The position numbers and the translations under genes are program-made. The notes under the pieces are model-generated. The model saw nothing but the letters and a program-made list of their open reading frames with translations, made no database searches and was not told the origin of the DNA. Of a stretch of 64,000 nt of DNA, positions 25,882 to 34,470 are shown piece after piece (the stretch's first letter is position 1; each line of letters opens with the position of its first letter). The stretch is from assembly GCF_000701505.1 (NCBI RefSeq), contig NZ_JNJB01000006.1:186001-250000 (forward strand), given 5' to 3'. The stretch comes from Dyadobacter crusticola DSM 16708. Its GTDB lineage: Bacteria; Bacteroidota; Bacteroidia; Cytophagales; Spirosomataceae.

Positions 25882-26046
25882 CTACACAACCCTGTCGCCA
25901 CGAATCAAACGAAGAATAATTGCCACGACGGCAATCACTAAAAGAATGTGGATAATGTTACCAAGTCCAAAGCTTGCGAAGCCAAAATAGCCTATCAACC
26001 AAAGGATTACGAGGATGACAGCTATTGTATAAAGAAGATTTCCCAT
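25882..26046 (-). CDS. Small lmo0937-type membrane protein
   Basis: 54 residues from the ATG at 26046 (MGNLLYTIAVILVILWLIGY start); the longer in-frame start at 26112 adds an unlikely polar leader. Two hydrophobic segments separated by a Gly-rich turn (FGFASFGLGNIIHILLVIA) and a basic end (RLIRGDRVV). This is the short inner-membrane family often annotated lmo0937/DUF5670, widespread and of unknown function. It is a single gene, convergent with the tesA-like gene. Confidence 0.75.
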   Translation of the reverse strand: MGNLLYTIAVILVILWLIGYFGFASFGLGNIIHILLVIAVVAIILRLIRGDRVV

Positions 26047-26218
26047 TGTTTTGTGTTTTGAGTTAGAGATGTTAGTGATCTGCTTACATCCTATCAATTT
26101 AGATGCCAGCAAGAAATAGCTGCATTTCGCGCCCTAACTTTCCCCGGATTCTACAATATTTGCGCTGCATTGAAATTACATAGCCATAAGTTGTAGAAAT
26201 TTATCTCAAAGCACTTCT

Positions 26219-27046
26219 ATGAAGCGAACATTAATAAACCTGTTCTTCCTTTTAACAATTTCTTTTTTTACAGAAGGCGCCGTCGTTGATACAGTGGACA
26301 CTTACAGCGCGGCGATGAAGAAAAACATCAAGGCGGTCGTGATCCGTCCGGATAATTATGCAACTGCAGGAGAAATGCCCGTCGTTTACCTCTTGCACGG
26401 ATACAGCGGCAATTACGCGGACTGGGTTAAAAAGGCGGCCGGTTTTCAGAAGGCGGCGGATTTGTACCAGATGATGATCGTTTGTCCCGACGGCGGTTAC
26501 GGAAGCTGGTACTGGGATACGCCCGACCCGGCATTTAAATATGAAACCTACGTGGCCAAAGAGCTTGTGGCGTTTGTGGATAGCAAGTACAAAACGATCA
26601 AAGACCGCAGAGGCCGGGCGATCACCGGGTTAAGTATGGGCGGACACGGCGGACTTTACCTCGCTTTCCGGCACCAGGATGTATTCGGCGCTGCGGGCAG
26701 CATGAGCGGCGGCGTGGATATCCGTCCATTCCCGAACAACTGGGATATGGCCAAAAGATTGGGCAAATACGCAGAGAAGCCGCAGGCGTGGGAGGAGAAC
26801 ACCGTGATCAATATGCTGCATCTGCTGACACCCAACACATTGTCGCTGATCATTGACTGCGGGCGGGAAGACTTCTTTTTCGAGGTAAACGAAAAGCTTC
26901 ACCGCGAGCTGGCTTACCGCAACATTCCGCATGATTATATCGTAAGACCCGGCGCTCACAACTGGGCTTACTGGACCAATGCAGTACAATATCAGCTGCT
27001 TTTTATGAGCAACTTTTTCAATAGAAAAGAAGCTGCGGGCAAATAG
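26219..27046 (+). CDS. Secreted alpha/beta-hydrolase esterase (esterase D / feruloyl-esterase-like)
   Basis: 275 residues with a signal peptide (residues 1-20, FFTEGAVVDT). Esterase-family (PF00756) features: VVYLLHGYSGNYADW (oxyanion region), nucleophile Ser in the GLSMGGHGG elbow, an acid in the LIIDCGREDFFFEVN region, and His in RPGAHNWAYW. The catalytic triad is therefore complete. Such secreted esterases remove acyl or feruloyl groups from polysaccharides or hydrolyse small esters. It lies 96 bp upstream of the FucP-type transporter on the same strand, consistent with a role in substrate preparation. Confidence 0.82.
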   Translation: MKRTLINLFFLLTISFFTEGAVVDTVDTYSAAMKKNIKAVVIRPDNYATAGEMPVVYLLHGYSGNYADWVKKAAGFQKAADLYQMMIVCPDGGYGSWYWDTPDPAFKYETYVAKELVAFVDSKYKTIKDRRGRAITGLSMGGHGGLYLAFRHQDVFGAAGSMSGGVDIRPFPNNWDMAKRLGKYAEKPQAWEENTVINMLHLLTPNTLSLIIDCGREDFFFEVNEKLHRELAYRNIPHDYIVRPGAHNWAYWTNAVQYQLLFMSNFFNRKEAAGK

Positions 27047-27142
27047 GCTGTATTTTCAATTGTTTACAGTTTTTAAATTTCTCTCATTTACATTTGCACA
27101 AAATAGAATTAACCTACCTTTTAATTTTACTATTCAGCTATA

Positions 27143-28387
27143 ATGAGCAACTATTCCTCGTCTGCACCGGCTGGCGCTCCCAAATTCACTGAAAACAGAT
27201 ACCTGATTACCCTTATTTTTGTTACCTCCCTTTTCATGTTCTGGGGCATTGCCATCACGATGGGCGATGTTTTGAACAAACATTTTCAACACGTACTCAG
27301 CCTCACCAAAACGCAGTCGGCTTTTGTACAATTTGCAATCTTTGGGGCTTACGGGGTAATGGGGATACCTGCTGGGCTTTTTATGAAGCGATTTGGTTAT
27401 AAGAATGGCGTGCTTTTCGGTCTTGCGCTTTTTGCGGCGGGATCATTCTTGTTTGTTCCGGCGGCGGCAGCGGCTTCATTCCCGTTTTTTGGAGGTGCAT
27501 TGTTCATTCTTGGTTGCGGTATTTCCACGCTCGAAACAGTGGCTCACCCGTTTGTTGCGTCCCTGGGCGACCAGCGTACCAGCGATATGCGCATTAACTT
27601 TGCGCAGGCATTCAATGCATTGGGTACCATTATCGGTCCCGCGGTAGGTTCTTATTTTTTGTTGAGAAATAATGTCGAAGGCAGCACAGACCTTACTTCG
27701 GTTAAAACTTTATATATCGTAATCGGCAGTGTGATCGCGACGATCGCGGTGCTTTTTTCTTTCGTAAAAGTACCTGCGCTTACAGATCCGCACGTAGCAG
27801 TAGATCCGGCAGCTGCGAATGTAGATACCCATCCTGAAAAAGGTCTTTTTCAGCATAGCCATTTCAAGTGGGCGGTATTTGCGCAGTTTTTCAATGTAGC
27901 CGCACAAGCAGGTACCTGGGCGTTTTTCATCAATTATGGTCACGAGAAAATGGGCTTCACGGATGCGGTTGCGGGTAACTGGATGATCCTATTCTTCGTG
28001 CTGATGCTGGCCGGACGTTTTATCGGTACTTTCCTGATGCGCTTTATCGCTCCGCCCTCATTGCTTGCGATTTTTGCTGCTTGTAACATTGTCATGTGCC
28101 TCGTTATCGCTCAAAGTCTGGGCTGGCCGTCGTTCATTGCATTGCTGATGCTCAACTTCTTTTTCAGCATTATGTTCCCGACGATTTTCAGTTTGGGTCT
28201 TAAAAATTTGGGAAAACATACGCAGCAGGCTTCTTCCTTTATTTCAATGGGCGTAGTAGGCGGTGCGTTTTTCCCATTCGCAATGGGCGCCGTAGCCGAG
28301 CACGACGTAGCCACAGCCTACTACCTGCCGATCATCTGTTATACGGTGATATTTCTGTTTGGATATAGGTTTTATAAGGTGAAGTGA
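27143..28387 (+). CDS. fucP: MFS sugar:H+ symporter, FucP-type
   Basis: 414 residues, 12 membrane segments, FHS (fucose:H+ symporter) family of MFS. Residues known to matter in E. coli FucP are kept in context: the Asp of MGDVLNKHFQ (Asp46 in E. coli) and the Glu of STLETVAHPF (Glu135). QAFNALGTIIGP and the RRTS-like loop (SLGDQRTSDMRINFAQ) also fit. Family substrates include L-fucose, glucose/galactose and N-acetylglucosamine, so fucose is an inference supported by the L-fucose-like pathway at 52.6-61.8 kb. It is followed after a repeat-filled spacer by a ROK kinase. Confidence 0.8.
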   Translation: MSNYSSSAPAGAPKFTENRYLITLIFVTSLFMFWGIAITMGDVLNKHFQHVLSLTKTQSAFVQFAIFGAYGVMGIPAGLFMKRFGYKNGVLFGLALFAAGSFLFVPAAAAASFPFFGGALFILGCGISTLETVAHPFVASLGDQRTSDMRINFAQAFNALGTIIGPAVGSYFLLRNNVEGSTDLTSVKTLYIVIGSVIATIAVLFSFVKVPALTDPHVAVDPAAANVDTHPEKGLFQHSHFKWAVFAQFFNVAAQAGTWAFFINYGHEKMGFTDAVAGNWMILFFVLMLAGRFIGTFLMRFIAPPSLLAIFAACNIVMCLVIAQSLGWPSFIALLMLNFFFSIMFPTIFSLGLKNLGKHTQQASSFISMGVVGGAFFPFAMGAVAEHDVATAYYLPIICYTVIFLFGYRFYKVK

Positions 28388-28490
28388 CTTCGGCCAATTG
28401 GCTTTCGGCAGTCGGCTTTCGGCAGTCGGCTTTTTTATTTGCCTTCGGAAAGACAGCCGAAAGCCGAAAGCTGACAGCCGATTGCCACTA
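28388..28490. repeat. Intercistronic inverted-arm repeat, GGCTTTCGGC family
   Basis: It begins 2 nt after the FucP-type gene stop. The 5' arm (28389-28430) has GGCTTTCGGCAGTCGGC twice; the 3' arm (28451-28487) reads GACAGCCGAAAGCCGAAAGC and onward. The loop is only about 20 nt and T-rich, so this is the tightest hairpin of the set. The downstream ROK gene starts 39 nt after the 3' arm. Confidence 0.8.
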
Positions 28491-28525
28491 GCTAAATCAA
28501 TAATTAATTCACAACAAATAATTGA

Positions 28526-29425
28526 ATGAAACTCTGGGGGATTGACTTAGGAGGTACTAAAATAGAATGTGCGGTGCTGGACTCTGCGCAGAATCTGGAA
28601 GTAATAGCGAGGATGCGCCTGCCGACTGAATCGGCGAAGGGGTATGAGCATATTTTGTCTCAGATCAAGAGGTTGATCGATATGGTAGCAGAGCAGGTGG
28701 GAGAGCGTCCGACCAAGATCGGGTTTGCTACGCCGGGCGTATTGGAACCCGATTCTCAGCTGATGAAAAACTCTAATACTACCTGCCTGAACGGGATGCC
28801 GCTCAAAGCCGACTTGCAGAGGATTCTCGATGTGCCTTGTCAGCTGGCTAATGATGCGAACTGTTTTGCTTTGGCGGAAGCTTTAATGGGAGCAGGCAAG
28901 GAGCACCATACTGCCGAAGTTGTTTTTGGTGTAATTATGGGTACCGGTGTGGGTGGCGGTTTGGTGGTTAACAACAAAATCATTGCCGGTCACCACGGAA
29001 TAGGAGGAGAATGGGGCCACAATATATTGGAAGAAAATGGCGAGCCTTGCTACTGCGGTAAGGCGGGCTGTGTTGAGCAGGTGATCTCCGGACCTGCATT
29101 GGAGAGGTTTTACGAGCAGCAAAGCGGCGAGCGCATTACCATGAAAGTCATTCTGGAAAGATACCGCGAGGGAAATGACGTGCATGCGAGTGCTACTATT
29201 GAGCGATTGCTTGAATATTACGGCCGCGCTATTTCCACATTGATCAACGTGATCGATCCGGGATTGATCGTGATCGGCGGCGGGGTAGGGAATGTGGATC
29301 TGCTTTACACGGCGGGTTACGAGCGGATCAGAAAGTATATTTTCAACAAAGGTGTAGTTACCACACCGATCGTAAAACCCAAGTTGGGAGATAGTGCGGG
29401 TGTTTTTGGCGCAGCTTTGCTCTAA
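28526..29425 (+). CDS. ROK-family sugar kinase
   Basis: 299 residues. Phosphate-binding LWGIDLGGTKIECAVLD at the N-terminus, NDANCFALAEA with the catalytic Asp, VIMGTGVGGGLVVNN, and the ROK zinc site (His of GGEWGHNI plus Cys residues of CYCGKAGCVEQ). Closest in pattern to N-acetylglucosamine kinase (NagK)/fructokinase members rather than ROK repressors, since no DNA-binding domain is present. It would phosphorylate an imported hexose or amino sugar with ATP. The next gene, an HGSNAT-like membrane protein, could point to amino-sugar metabolism, but this is weak. Confidence 0.85.
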   Translation: MKLWGIDLGGTKIECAVLDSAQNLEVIARMRLPTESAKGYEHILSQIKRLIDMVAEQVGERPTKIGFATPGVLEPDSQLMKNSNTTCLNGMPLKADLQRILDVPCQLANDANCFALAEALMGAGKEHHTAEVVFGVIMGTGVGGGLVVNNKIIAGHHGIGGEWGHNILEENGEPCYCGKAGCVEQVISGPALERFYEQQSGERITMKVILERYREGNDVHASATIERLLEYYGRAISTLINVIDPGLIVIGGGVGNVDLLYTAGYERIRKYIFNKGVVTTPIVKPKLGDSAGVFGAALL

Positions 29426-29498
29426 GATAAACGTTAGCGCGAACGAGTGCTGGTCTGTCGTTTGAAAATAGTTCGTTAAATCATAACGCTCCATCACA

Positions 29499-30689
29499 GT
29501 GACAAACGTGAAGGCAGTTCAGCGCATTCAGTCCATTGATATCGTCCGGGGCCTGATCATCGTGATCATGGCGCTGGACCACGTCAGGGATTACTTCCAC
29601 ATAGCTGCTTTCACAGGCGACCCGCTCGACCCGCAGACTACGACGGGAATGCTCTTCTTCACCCGCTGGATAACCCATTTCTGCGCACCTTCTTTCATGC
29701 TGCTTTCGGGCATCTCGGCATTTTTGTCGGGACAAAATAAGACGCCCGCCAGTACCTCTTCTTTCCTGATCAAGCGTGGCTTCTGGCTGATTTTGGTTGA
29801 TGTGATCTTCATGACATTCGGCTTCACCTTTGATATTACTTTCAAAACAATCCTCTTTGCGGTACTCTGGGCACTGGGTGGCAGTATGATCCTGCTCGGT
29901 TTGCTGGTGCGCTTTTTGTCGCCGCGGACTATTTTGGCGGTCGGGCTATTTATCGTATTTGCGCACAATCTCCTGGACTACATTCAGGTTGCTCCTAACT
30001 CTCCGGCTGACATTGTGCTCAGTATTTTCTTTACCGGCGCGGGTAAGTTTTATCCGCGTGGTGACGGCGGTACCCTTGCATTCTTGTACGTGATCGTGCC
30101 CTGGGCTGGTATTATGATGTCCGGTTACGGCTTGGGTACGCTTTACAGGAGCAGTTTCCTGGCTGAAAACCGGAGAAAGATTCTTGTGATCACAGGGATA
30201 GTGATGACGATCCTTTTTGTTTTGCTGCGGTTCGTCAATAAATACGGAGATCCTGCACCTTGGAGCGTGCAGCAGGATAGTTTCCGAACATTTCTTGCAT
30301 TTATGAATGTGCGTAAATACCCGCCGTCGCTTTTATTTACACTGGCGACGCAGGGTCCTATACTGCTGGTACTTGCCTTTGCGGAGCATTGGAATGATCA
30401 ACTTTCGAGGTTTTTCAAGGTTTACGGAAAAGTGCCATTCTTCTTCTTTGTGGTACACTTCTACGTGATACATTTCGTCAGTGCCATTGCCGTGCTTGTC
30501 TCGGGTTACACGTGGGCGCAGGCTACGGATGAGAAGCTGTTTTTCAAGTTCCGGCCAGATGATTTCGGTTACAGCCTGGTCTGGGTTTACATCATCTGGA
30601 TCTTGATTGTGCTGGCGCTCTACTTTCCCTGCAAGTGGTTTGGCGATTACCGCACGCGCGAGCGCAAATGGTGGCTGAGCTACTTATAG
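29499..30689 (+). CDS. DUF1624 / heparan-alpha-glucosaminide N-acetyltransferase-like membrane protein
   Basis: 396 residues, apparently GTG start. N-terminal signature QRIQSIDIVRGLIIVIMALD followed by HVRDYFH matches the DUF1624/HGSNAT catalytic region; ten or so hydrophobic segments follow (FMLLSGISAFLSG, FWLILVDVIFMTFGF, VPWAGIMMSGYGLGTLY, and so on). Family members are inner-membrane acyltransferases or remain uncharacterised. It is 73 bp downstream of the ROK kinase on the same strand. The exact acceptor is not inferable. Confidence 0.78.
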   Translation: MTNVKAVQRIQSIDIVRGLIIVIMALDHVRDYFHIAAFTGDPLDPQTTTGMLFFTRWITHFCAPSFMLLSGISAFLSGQNKTPASTSSFLIKRGFWLILVDVIFMTFGFTFDITFKTILFAVLWALGGSMILLGLLVRFLSPRTILAVGLFIVFAHNLLDYIQVAPNSPADIVLSIFFTGAGKFYPRGDGGTLAFLYVIVPWAGIMMSGYGLGTLYRSSFLAENRRKILVITGIVMTILFVLLRFVNKYGDPAPWSVQQDSFRTFLAFMNVRKYPPSLLFTLATQGPILLVLAFAEHWNDQLSRFFKVYGKVPFFFFVVHFYVIHFVSAIAVLVSGYTWAQATDEKLFFKFRPDDFGYSLVWVYIIWILIVLALYFPCKWFGDYRTRERKWWLSYL

Positions 30690-30759
30690 CTTCGTTTATT
30701 GCCCGGTAAGTAGAAATTTGTGATCTTCATTTTATTACAACAACCTAAACATTGCTGTA

Positions 30760-32169
30760 ATGAGATACCTCCTTTCACTTGCATTCTCGCTTTGCGTTTT
30801 CTGCGCTCTGGCCCAAACCAGTGCGGAAACATATCCCATTGATCCTGCTTCCCAGCCACAAGCCAATGTACCCAAAGGCGAAATCCTGAAATTTACATTC
30901 GATCAATCCAAAATATTTCCCGGCACCTGGCGCGAATACTGGGTGTATGTGCCGGCGCAGTACAAACCGGACCAGCCTGCCTGTGTTTATGTAAACCAGG
31001 ACGGAATTCAATGGAATGCGCCGACGGTTTTTGATAATCTCATCCAAAGCAAAGAAATGCCGGTTACGATCGGCGTTTTCGTGATGCACGGAAAGGTACG
31101 CGCGGCTGATCCGGAGAAGGCAAATGACCGCTTTAACCGCAGCTTTGAATACGACGGACTTGGCGATGCGTATGCACGGTTTATCCTTGAAGAGCTCCTG
31201 CCGGAAGTGGAAAAGCAAAAAACAAGCGATGGACGGGAAATTCGCCTTTCGAAAAGCGGGAACGACCGTGCGATAGGCGGATCAAGTAGTGGCGCGGTTT
31301 GTGCATTCACCGCAGTCTGGGAGCGGCCGGATGCATTTACCCGCGTTTTCAGCGCAATCGGGACGTACGTTGGTCTGCGCGGTGCCGATCGCTACCACAC
31401 CTTAGTCCGAAAATTCGAACCGAAACCAATAAGGATCTACATGCAGGACGGCGCCAATGACCTCAACATATATGCAGGCGATTGGTGGATGGCGAATCAG
31501 ACGATGTTGCGTGCGCTCACATTTGCCGGGTACGAAGTGATGCATCAATGGGGCGAAGGCGGGCACAATGGAAAGCACGGATCAGCCGTATTTCCGGAGG
31601 CAATGCGGTATTTATGGAAAAACTGGCCGGAGCCTGTGAAGAAGGGTAACTCGCAAAATCAGGTACTTGCGTCAATCTTGATTCCCGGGCAGGATTGGGA
31701 AACTGCAACGGACGGCGCGCAGGTTTTCGCAAAAAGACCAAATCCAAAATCCGCTGCTAACCAGGCTTTGTCACCCGATCAAACGCTGCTTTATGAAACA
31801 GAGCCTGCGTCGCATTGGGTTTGGTCTTCCCAATTTCAGGCTAACGGGAAAACGGCGTACAAACAAAAGTTTGGGTGGCTGCACGTGAATGATTGGGATG
31901 ATAGTGCATTGGCTGGCGGGCTGGTGTGTGATATGGAAGGGCGCATTTATGTTGCCACAGCTGCCGGTATCCAGATTTTAGATCAGACGGGCCGCGTCAA
32001 TGCGATCCTGCCTGTCCCGGATGGTGCGCCATTAAAGGTTGCATTCGGAGGAAGAGATTCAGACGAATTGTATGTCGCCACATCCCGCAAAATCTACAAA
32101 CGTAAATTAAACACAAAAGGCACAACCGGATCCAAAACCCCTACCAAACCCAACGCGCCAAAGTTATAA
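30760..32169 (+). CDS. Secreted esterase (enterochelin-esterase-like) fused to an SMP-30/gluconolactonase-like C-terminal part
   Basis: 469 residues. Signal peptide (1-19, CALAQT). Residues about 60-300 form an esterase domain: WVYVPAQYKP, nucleophile Ser in GGSSSGAVCAFTAVWERP, acid region MQDGANDLN, His in WGEGGHNGKHG. The last 140 residues contain WLHVNDWDDSALAGGLVCD, then MEGRIYVATAAGIQILDQTG and DELYVATSRKIYKRKL, resembling the last blades of an SMP-30/gluconolactonase propeller rather than a full domain. Comparable two-part proteins occur in Planctomycetes and Bacteroidota polysaccharide loci. Possible role: cleavage of an ester or lactone on a glycan outside the cytoplasm. Confidence 0.78.
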   Translation: MRYLLSLAFSLCVFCALAQTSAETYPIDPASQPQANVPKGEILKFTFDQSKIFPGTWREYWVYVPAQYKPDQPACVYVNQDGIQWNAPTVFDNLIQSKEMPVTIGVFVMHGKVRAADPEKANDRFNRSFEYDGLGDAYARFILEELLPEVEKQKTSDGREIRLSKSGNDRAIGGSSSGAVCAFTAVWERPDAFTRVFSAIGTYVGLRGADRYHTLVRKFEPKPIRIYMQDGANDLNIYAGDWWMANQTMLRALTFAGYEVMHQWGEGGHNGKHGSAVFPEAMRYLWKNWPEPVKKGNSQNQVLASILIPGQDWETATDGAQVFAKRPNPKSAANQALSPDQTLLYETEPASHWVWSSQFQANGKTAYKQKFGWLHVNDWDDSALAGGLVCDMEGRIYVATAAGIQILDQTGRVNAILPVPDGAPLKVAFGGRDSDELYVATSRKIYKRKLNTKGTTGSKTPTKPNAPKL

Positions 32170-32190
32170 GCCCCCGAGCCCCCTCGGGGC
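32170..32190. terminator. GC-rich hairpin between convergent genes
   Basis: CCCCGAG and CTCGGGG pair with a 3-4 nt loop immediately after the stop of the plus-strand esterase fusion, 16 nt before the end of the convergent GHL6 gene. There is no T-run, so termination is plausible but not typical. Confidence 0.4.
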
Positions 32191-32205
32191 ACCACATCGG
32201 TACGC

Positions 32206-34317
32206 TCAATTCCACTCCATTACAATACCGTCAAATCCATCCAACGCGCCTACTTCAAGCGCGATTTCGCGGTTTTTCCATGTAGATTTTACGGGTTTGC
32301 CAGTAGCCAGGGAGAATACCCTCTTAGGCTGTTTTTCGCATTTAAACTGAAAACTCAGCTTATACAAAGGAAGTGGCTCGAAATAAGTATTGCCGCTGAA
32401 CCCGGTCAGGTTTACCAGATGAAGGATCATTCCGTCGCTTTTTTCCTTATATCTGTTCCCGTCAGTGTTTTTTACGAATTCATTCAAAATCGTTTCCACT
32501 CTCGCGGGTGCATTGGTCTGAATGGTTTGCCTGGTTCCTGGTAAAAGGTGCTCAATTACATCAAGCAGCAGATTTTTGTGCTCCTGGTATCCGTGCATGT
32601 AGTAGATCCGGCCCAGGTTAATCGGCATGATCACGGCTTTGCTTTTCGGGTGATTTTTGATCGCCAGTGCGTAGTTACCTGTGGGATCGTGGCCGCCGAT
32701 GATCTCTGGCGGGCCGGGCCGGCCTTTTGAGAGAATGGGCAGCAATTTCTGATCGGCTGCGGAAAAGTCGTACAAGCCCATATTGAACTTCCAGAAAAGC
32801 ATTTTTTGTCCGGGAAAGCTTTTGAAAATGGTCCGGTCGTCGGGCACGAGGTAATTGCCGGCACCGTCGTTATCCTTGTTCCTGATTTTTGCGCCGAATA
32901 AATCCTGCAATGTTTCGGGACTATCGAAAAGGCTGCGATTGGTTGCGATCAGATGCGTGCCTTGCTGACTGGCCGCTCTCAAAACAGCGAGCGCCTCGGG
33001 TTTCAGGTATGTGATCTCAGGCAGTATCAGGAGCTGGTAGCCTTTTACTTTCTCAGATAAATTGTGGATCTGACCGTCTTCAATAATGTCGAACGGGATA
33101 TGTGCCTCGCGCAGCATCAGCTGAATGCCGCGATATTCCTGCATCGGCTCGCCGCTCGGCCAGGCACCAGGCGCGATCACAGCAATTTTCGCCACCGACC
33201 GGTACCTGCCAAAGTAAGCTTCATGTTTCTTGTGAAAACCGTATACTTTTTTAAAAACATCAAAATTACGCTCGTCTTCGTAGTCCCGCATATCTCCCAT
33301 CATACTCAGGTCCAGCCCGGATCCGTTTGCAATATTCTCATAAAGCCGGATCTGTACTTCCTGCGGCTCCACTGCATTGTACCTGGACTGAAAAGAAATC
33401 TGCTGAATACTTGCATTGCTGATAATGTGATCAGGAAAGGAGTTGACCGCATTATTAACATTGTCGGACGCTGAATAGGGCCAGTAAGGCAGGGTAGTCA
33501 TACTCTGGGATTCGTGGCGGATAATATCGACGAATTTGTCTGAATAGGTACAAATAGCTACCTGCTCGTTTTTGGATTTTACCAGTTTGTGCAGCCGCTC
33601 CGACCAGTCTTCCACAGTATGTTTTTTGAATTCCAAATACTTCTGAAAAAGCGGGTCGGCCTTGTTTTCTTCGGTTGGCAATTGCTGTCCGCCTGAGAAC
33701 GCAGCAAAGCGCTTTTTGTCAAACTCGTTCTGGTCAATGCCGTGGTATTTGCCTTCGTAGGGATTATTGACCTGGTAACCTGGCATATTCAGGAAAATAC
33801 CGTCGATCGGAAAACTATCCATTACTTCTTCAATGATTTTGAAGGCTTTTTCCTGCACATAAGGGGCATTGATGGACACCACATACATATCAGTATTAAT
33901 GATCCTTTCGCCTTTGGGAGAAATATAGCACCACTCGGGATGCGCCCTGAAAATGCTTTCATGCACGCGGCTGAAATCGAAACGGACGATTACTTTGATA
34001 TTGTGATCGTGGCACTTGCGGATCACATCGCCGAGTACGTTGCTTTTCACGTGCGGGTTTTGGTAATGGAAATCCAGCTTTGTAGGGTAGAATGCCATGA
34101 TGCCGCCCGCATTGATGAGCAGCGTATTGGCTGAAAATTTCACGAGGTCTTCTACAATGGAATCTGCGTGAATGCTCGCGGCTTCATAATCCGGCAGGTT
34201 CATTTGGATTACCCGCAGGTTGTTCTTTTTCCACCAGAGATCTTCGTTGCCGGTGTTTTGGGCAGAGAGAATATTGGAGAGTACTAGCAGCGCTGGCAGT
34301 AAAAGGTATCTTATCAT
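32206..34317 (-). CDS. Secreted glycoside hydrolase with GHL6 domain (GH151 alpha-fucosidase-like candidate)
   Basis: 703 residues. Signal peptide (1-19, SNILSAQ). The N-terminal half is a TIM barrel of the hypothetical glycosyl hydrolase 6 type: FSANTLLINAGGIMAFYPTK, HNIKVIVRFDFSRVHESIF, HPEWCYISPKGE, FPIDGIFLNMPGYQ. The middle third (about 400-600) looks like a beta-galactosidase trimerisation or glutaminase-like fold (YRGIQLMLREAHIPFDIIED, then QLLILPEITYLKPEAL), and the end is a beta-sandwich. To my knowledge GHL6 proteins include GH151 alpha-L-fucosidases. With a FucP-type transporter 4 kb away this makes fucosidase an attractive but unproven role. Confidence 0.65.
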   Translation of the reverse strand: MIRYLLLPALLVLSNILSAQNTGNEDLWWKKNNLRVIQMNLPDYEAASIHADSIVEDLVKFSANTLLINAGGIMAFYPTKLDFHYQNPHVKSNVLGDVIRKCHDHNIKVIVRFDFSRVHESIFRAHPEWCYISPKGERIINTDMYVVSINAPYVQEKAFKIIEEVMDSFPIDGIFLNMPGYQVNNPYEGKYHGIDQNEFDKKRFAAFSGGQQLPTEENKADPLFQKYLEFKKHTVEDWSERLHKLVKSKNEQVAICTYSDKFVDIIRHESQSMTTLPYWPYSASDNVNNAVNSFPDHIISNASIQQISFQSRYNAVEPQEVQIRLYENIANGSGLDLSMMGDMRDYEDERNFDVFKKVYGFHKKHEAYFGRYRSVAKIAVIAPGAWPSGEPMQEYRGIQLMLREAHIPFDIIEDGQIHNLSEKVKGYQLLILPEITYLKPEALAVLRAASQQGTHLIATNRSLFDSPETLQDLFGAKIRNKDNDGAGNYLVPDDRTIFKSFPGQKMLFWKFNMGLYDFSAADQKLLPILSKGRPGPPEIIGGHDPTGNYALAIKNHPKSKAVIMPINLGRIYYMHGYQEHKNLLLDVIEHLLPGTRQTIQTNAPARVETILNEFVKNTDGNRYKEKSDGMILHLVNLTGFSGNTYFEPLPLYKLSFQFKCEKQPKRVFSLATGKPVKSTWKNREIALEVGALDGFDGIVMEWN

Positions 34318-34470
34318 TGAATCGACATTTTGCTGAAAAAGGTGCCGACGTTTTTGTATCTACTTGAAAAGTCGCATTTTCAGGTTCGCTAAAAGGCAGG
34401 GGAGAGAAGCTGGCTTAATTTTTTAATATAGTACTCAACTACTACTTCTTAATCTCTAAGTGTTCTGAAA

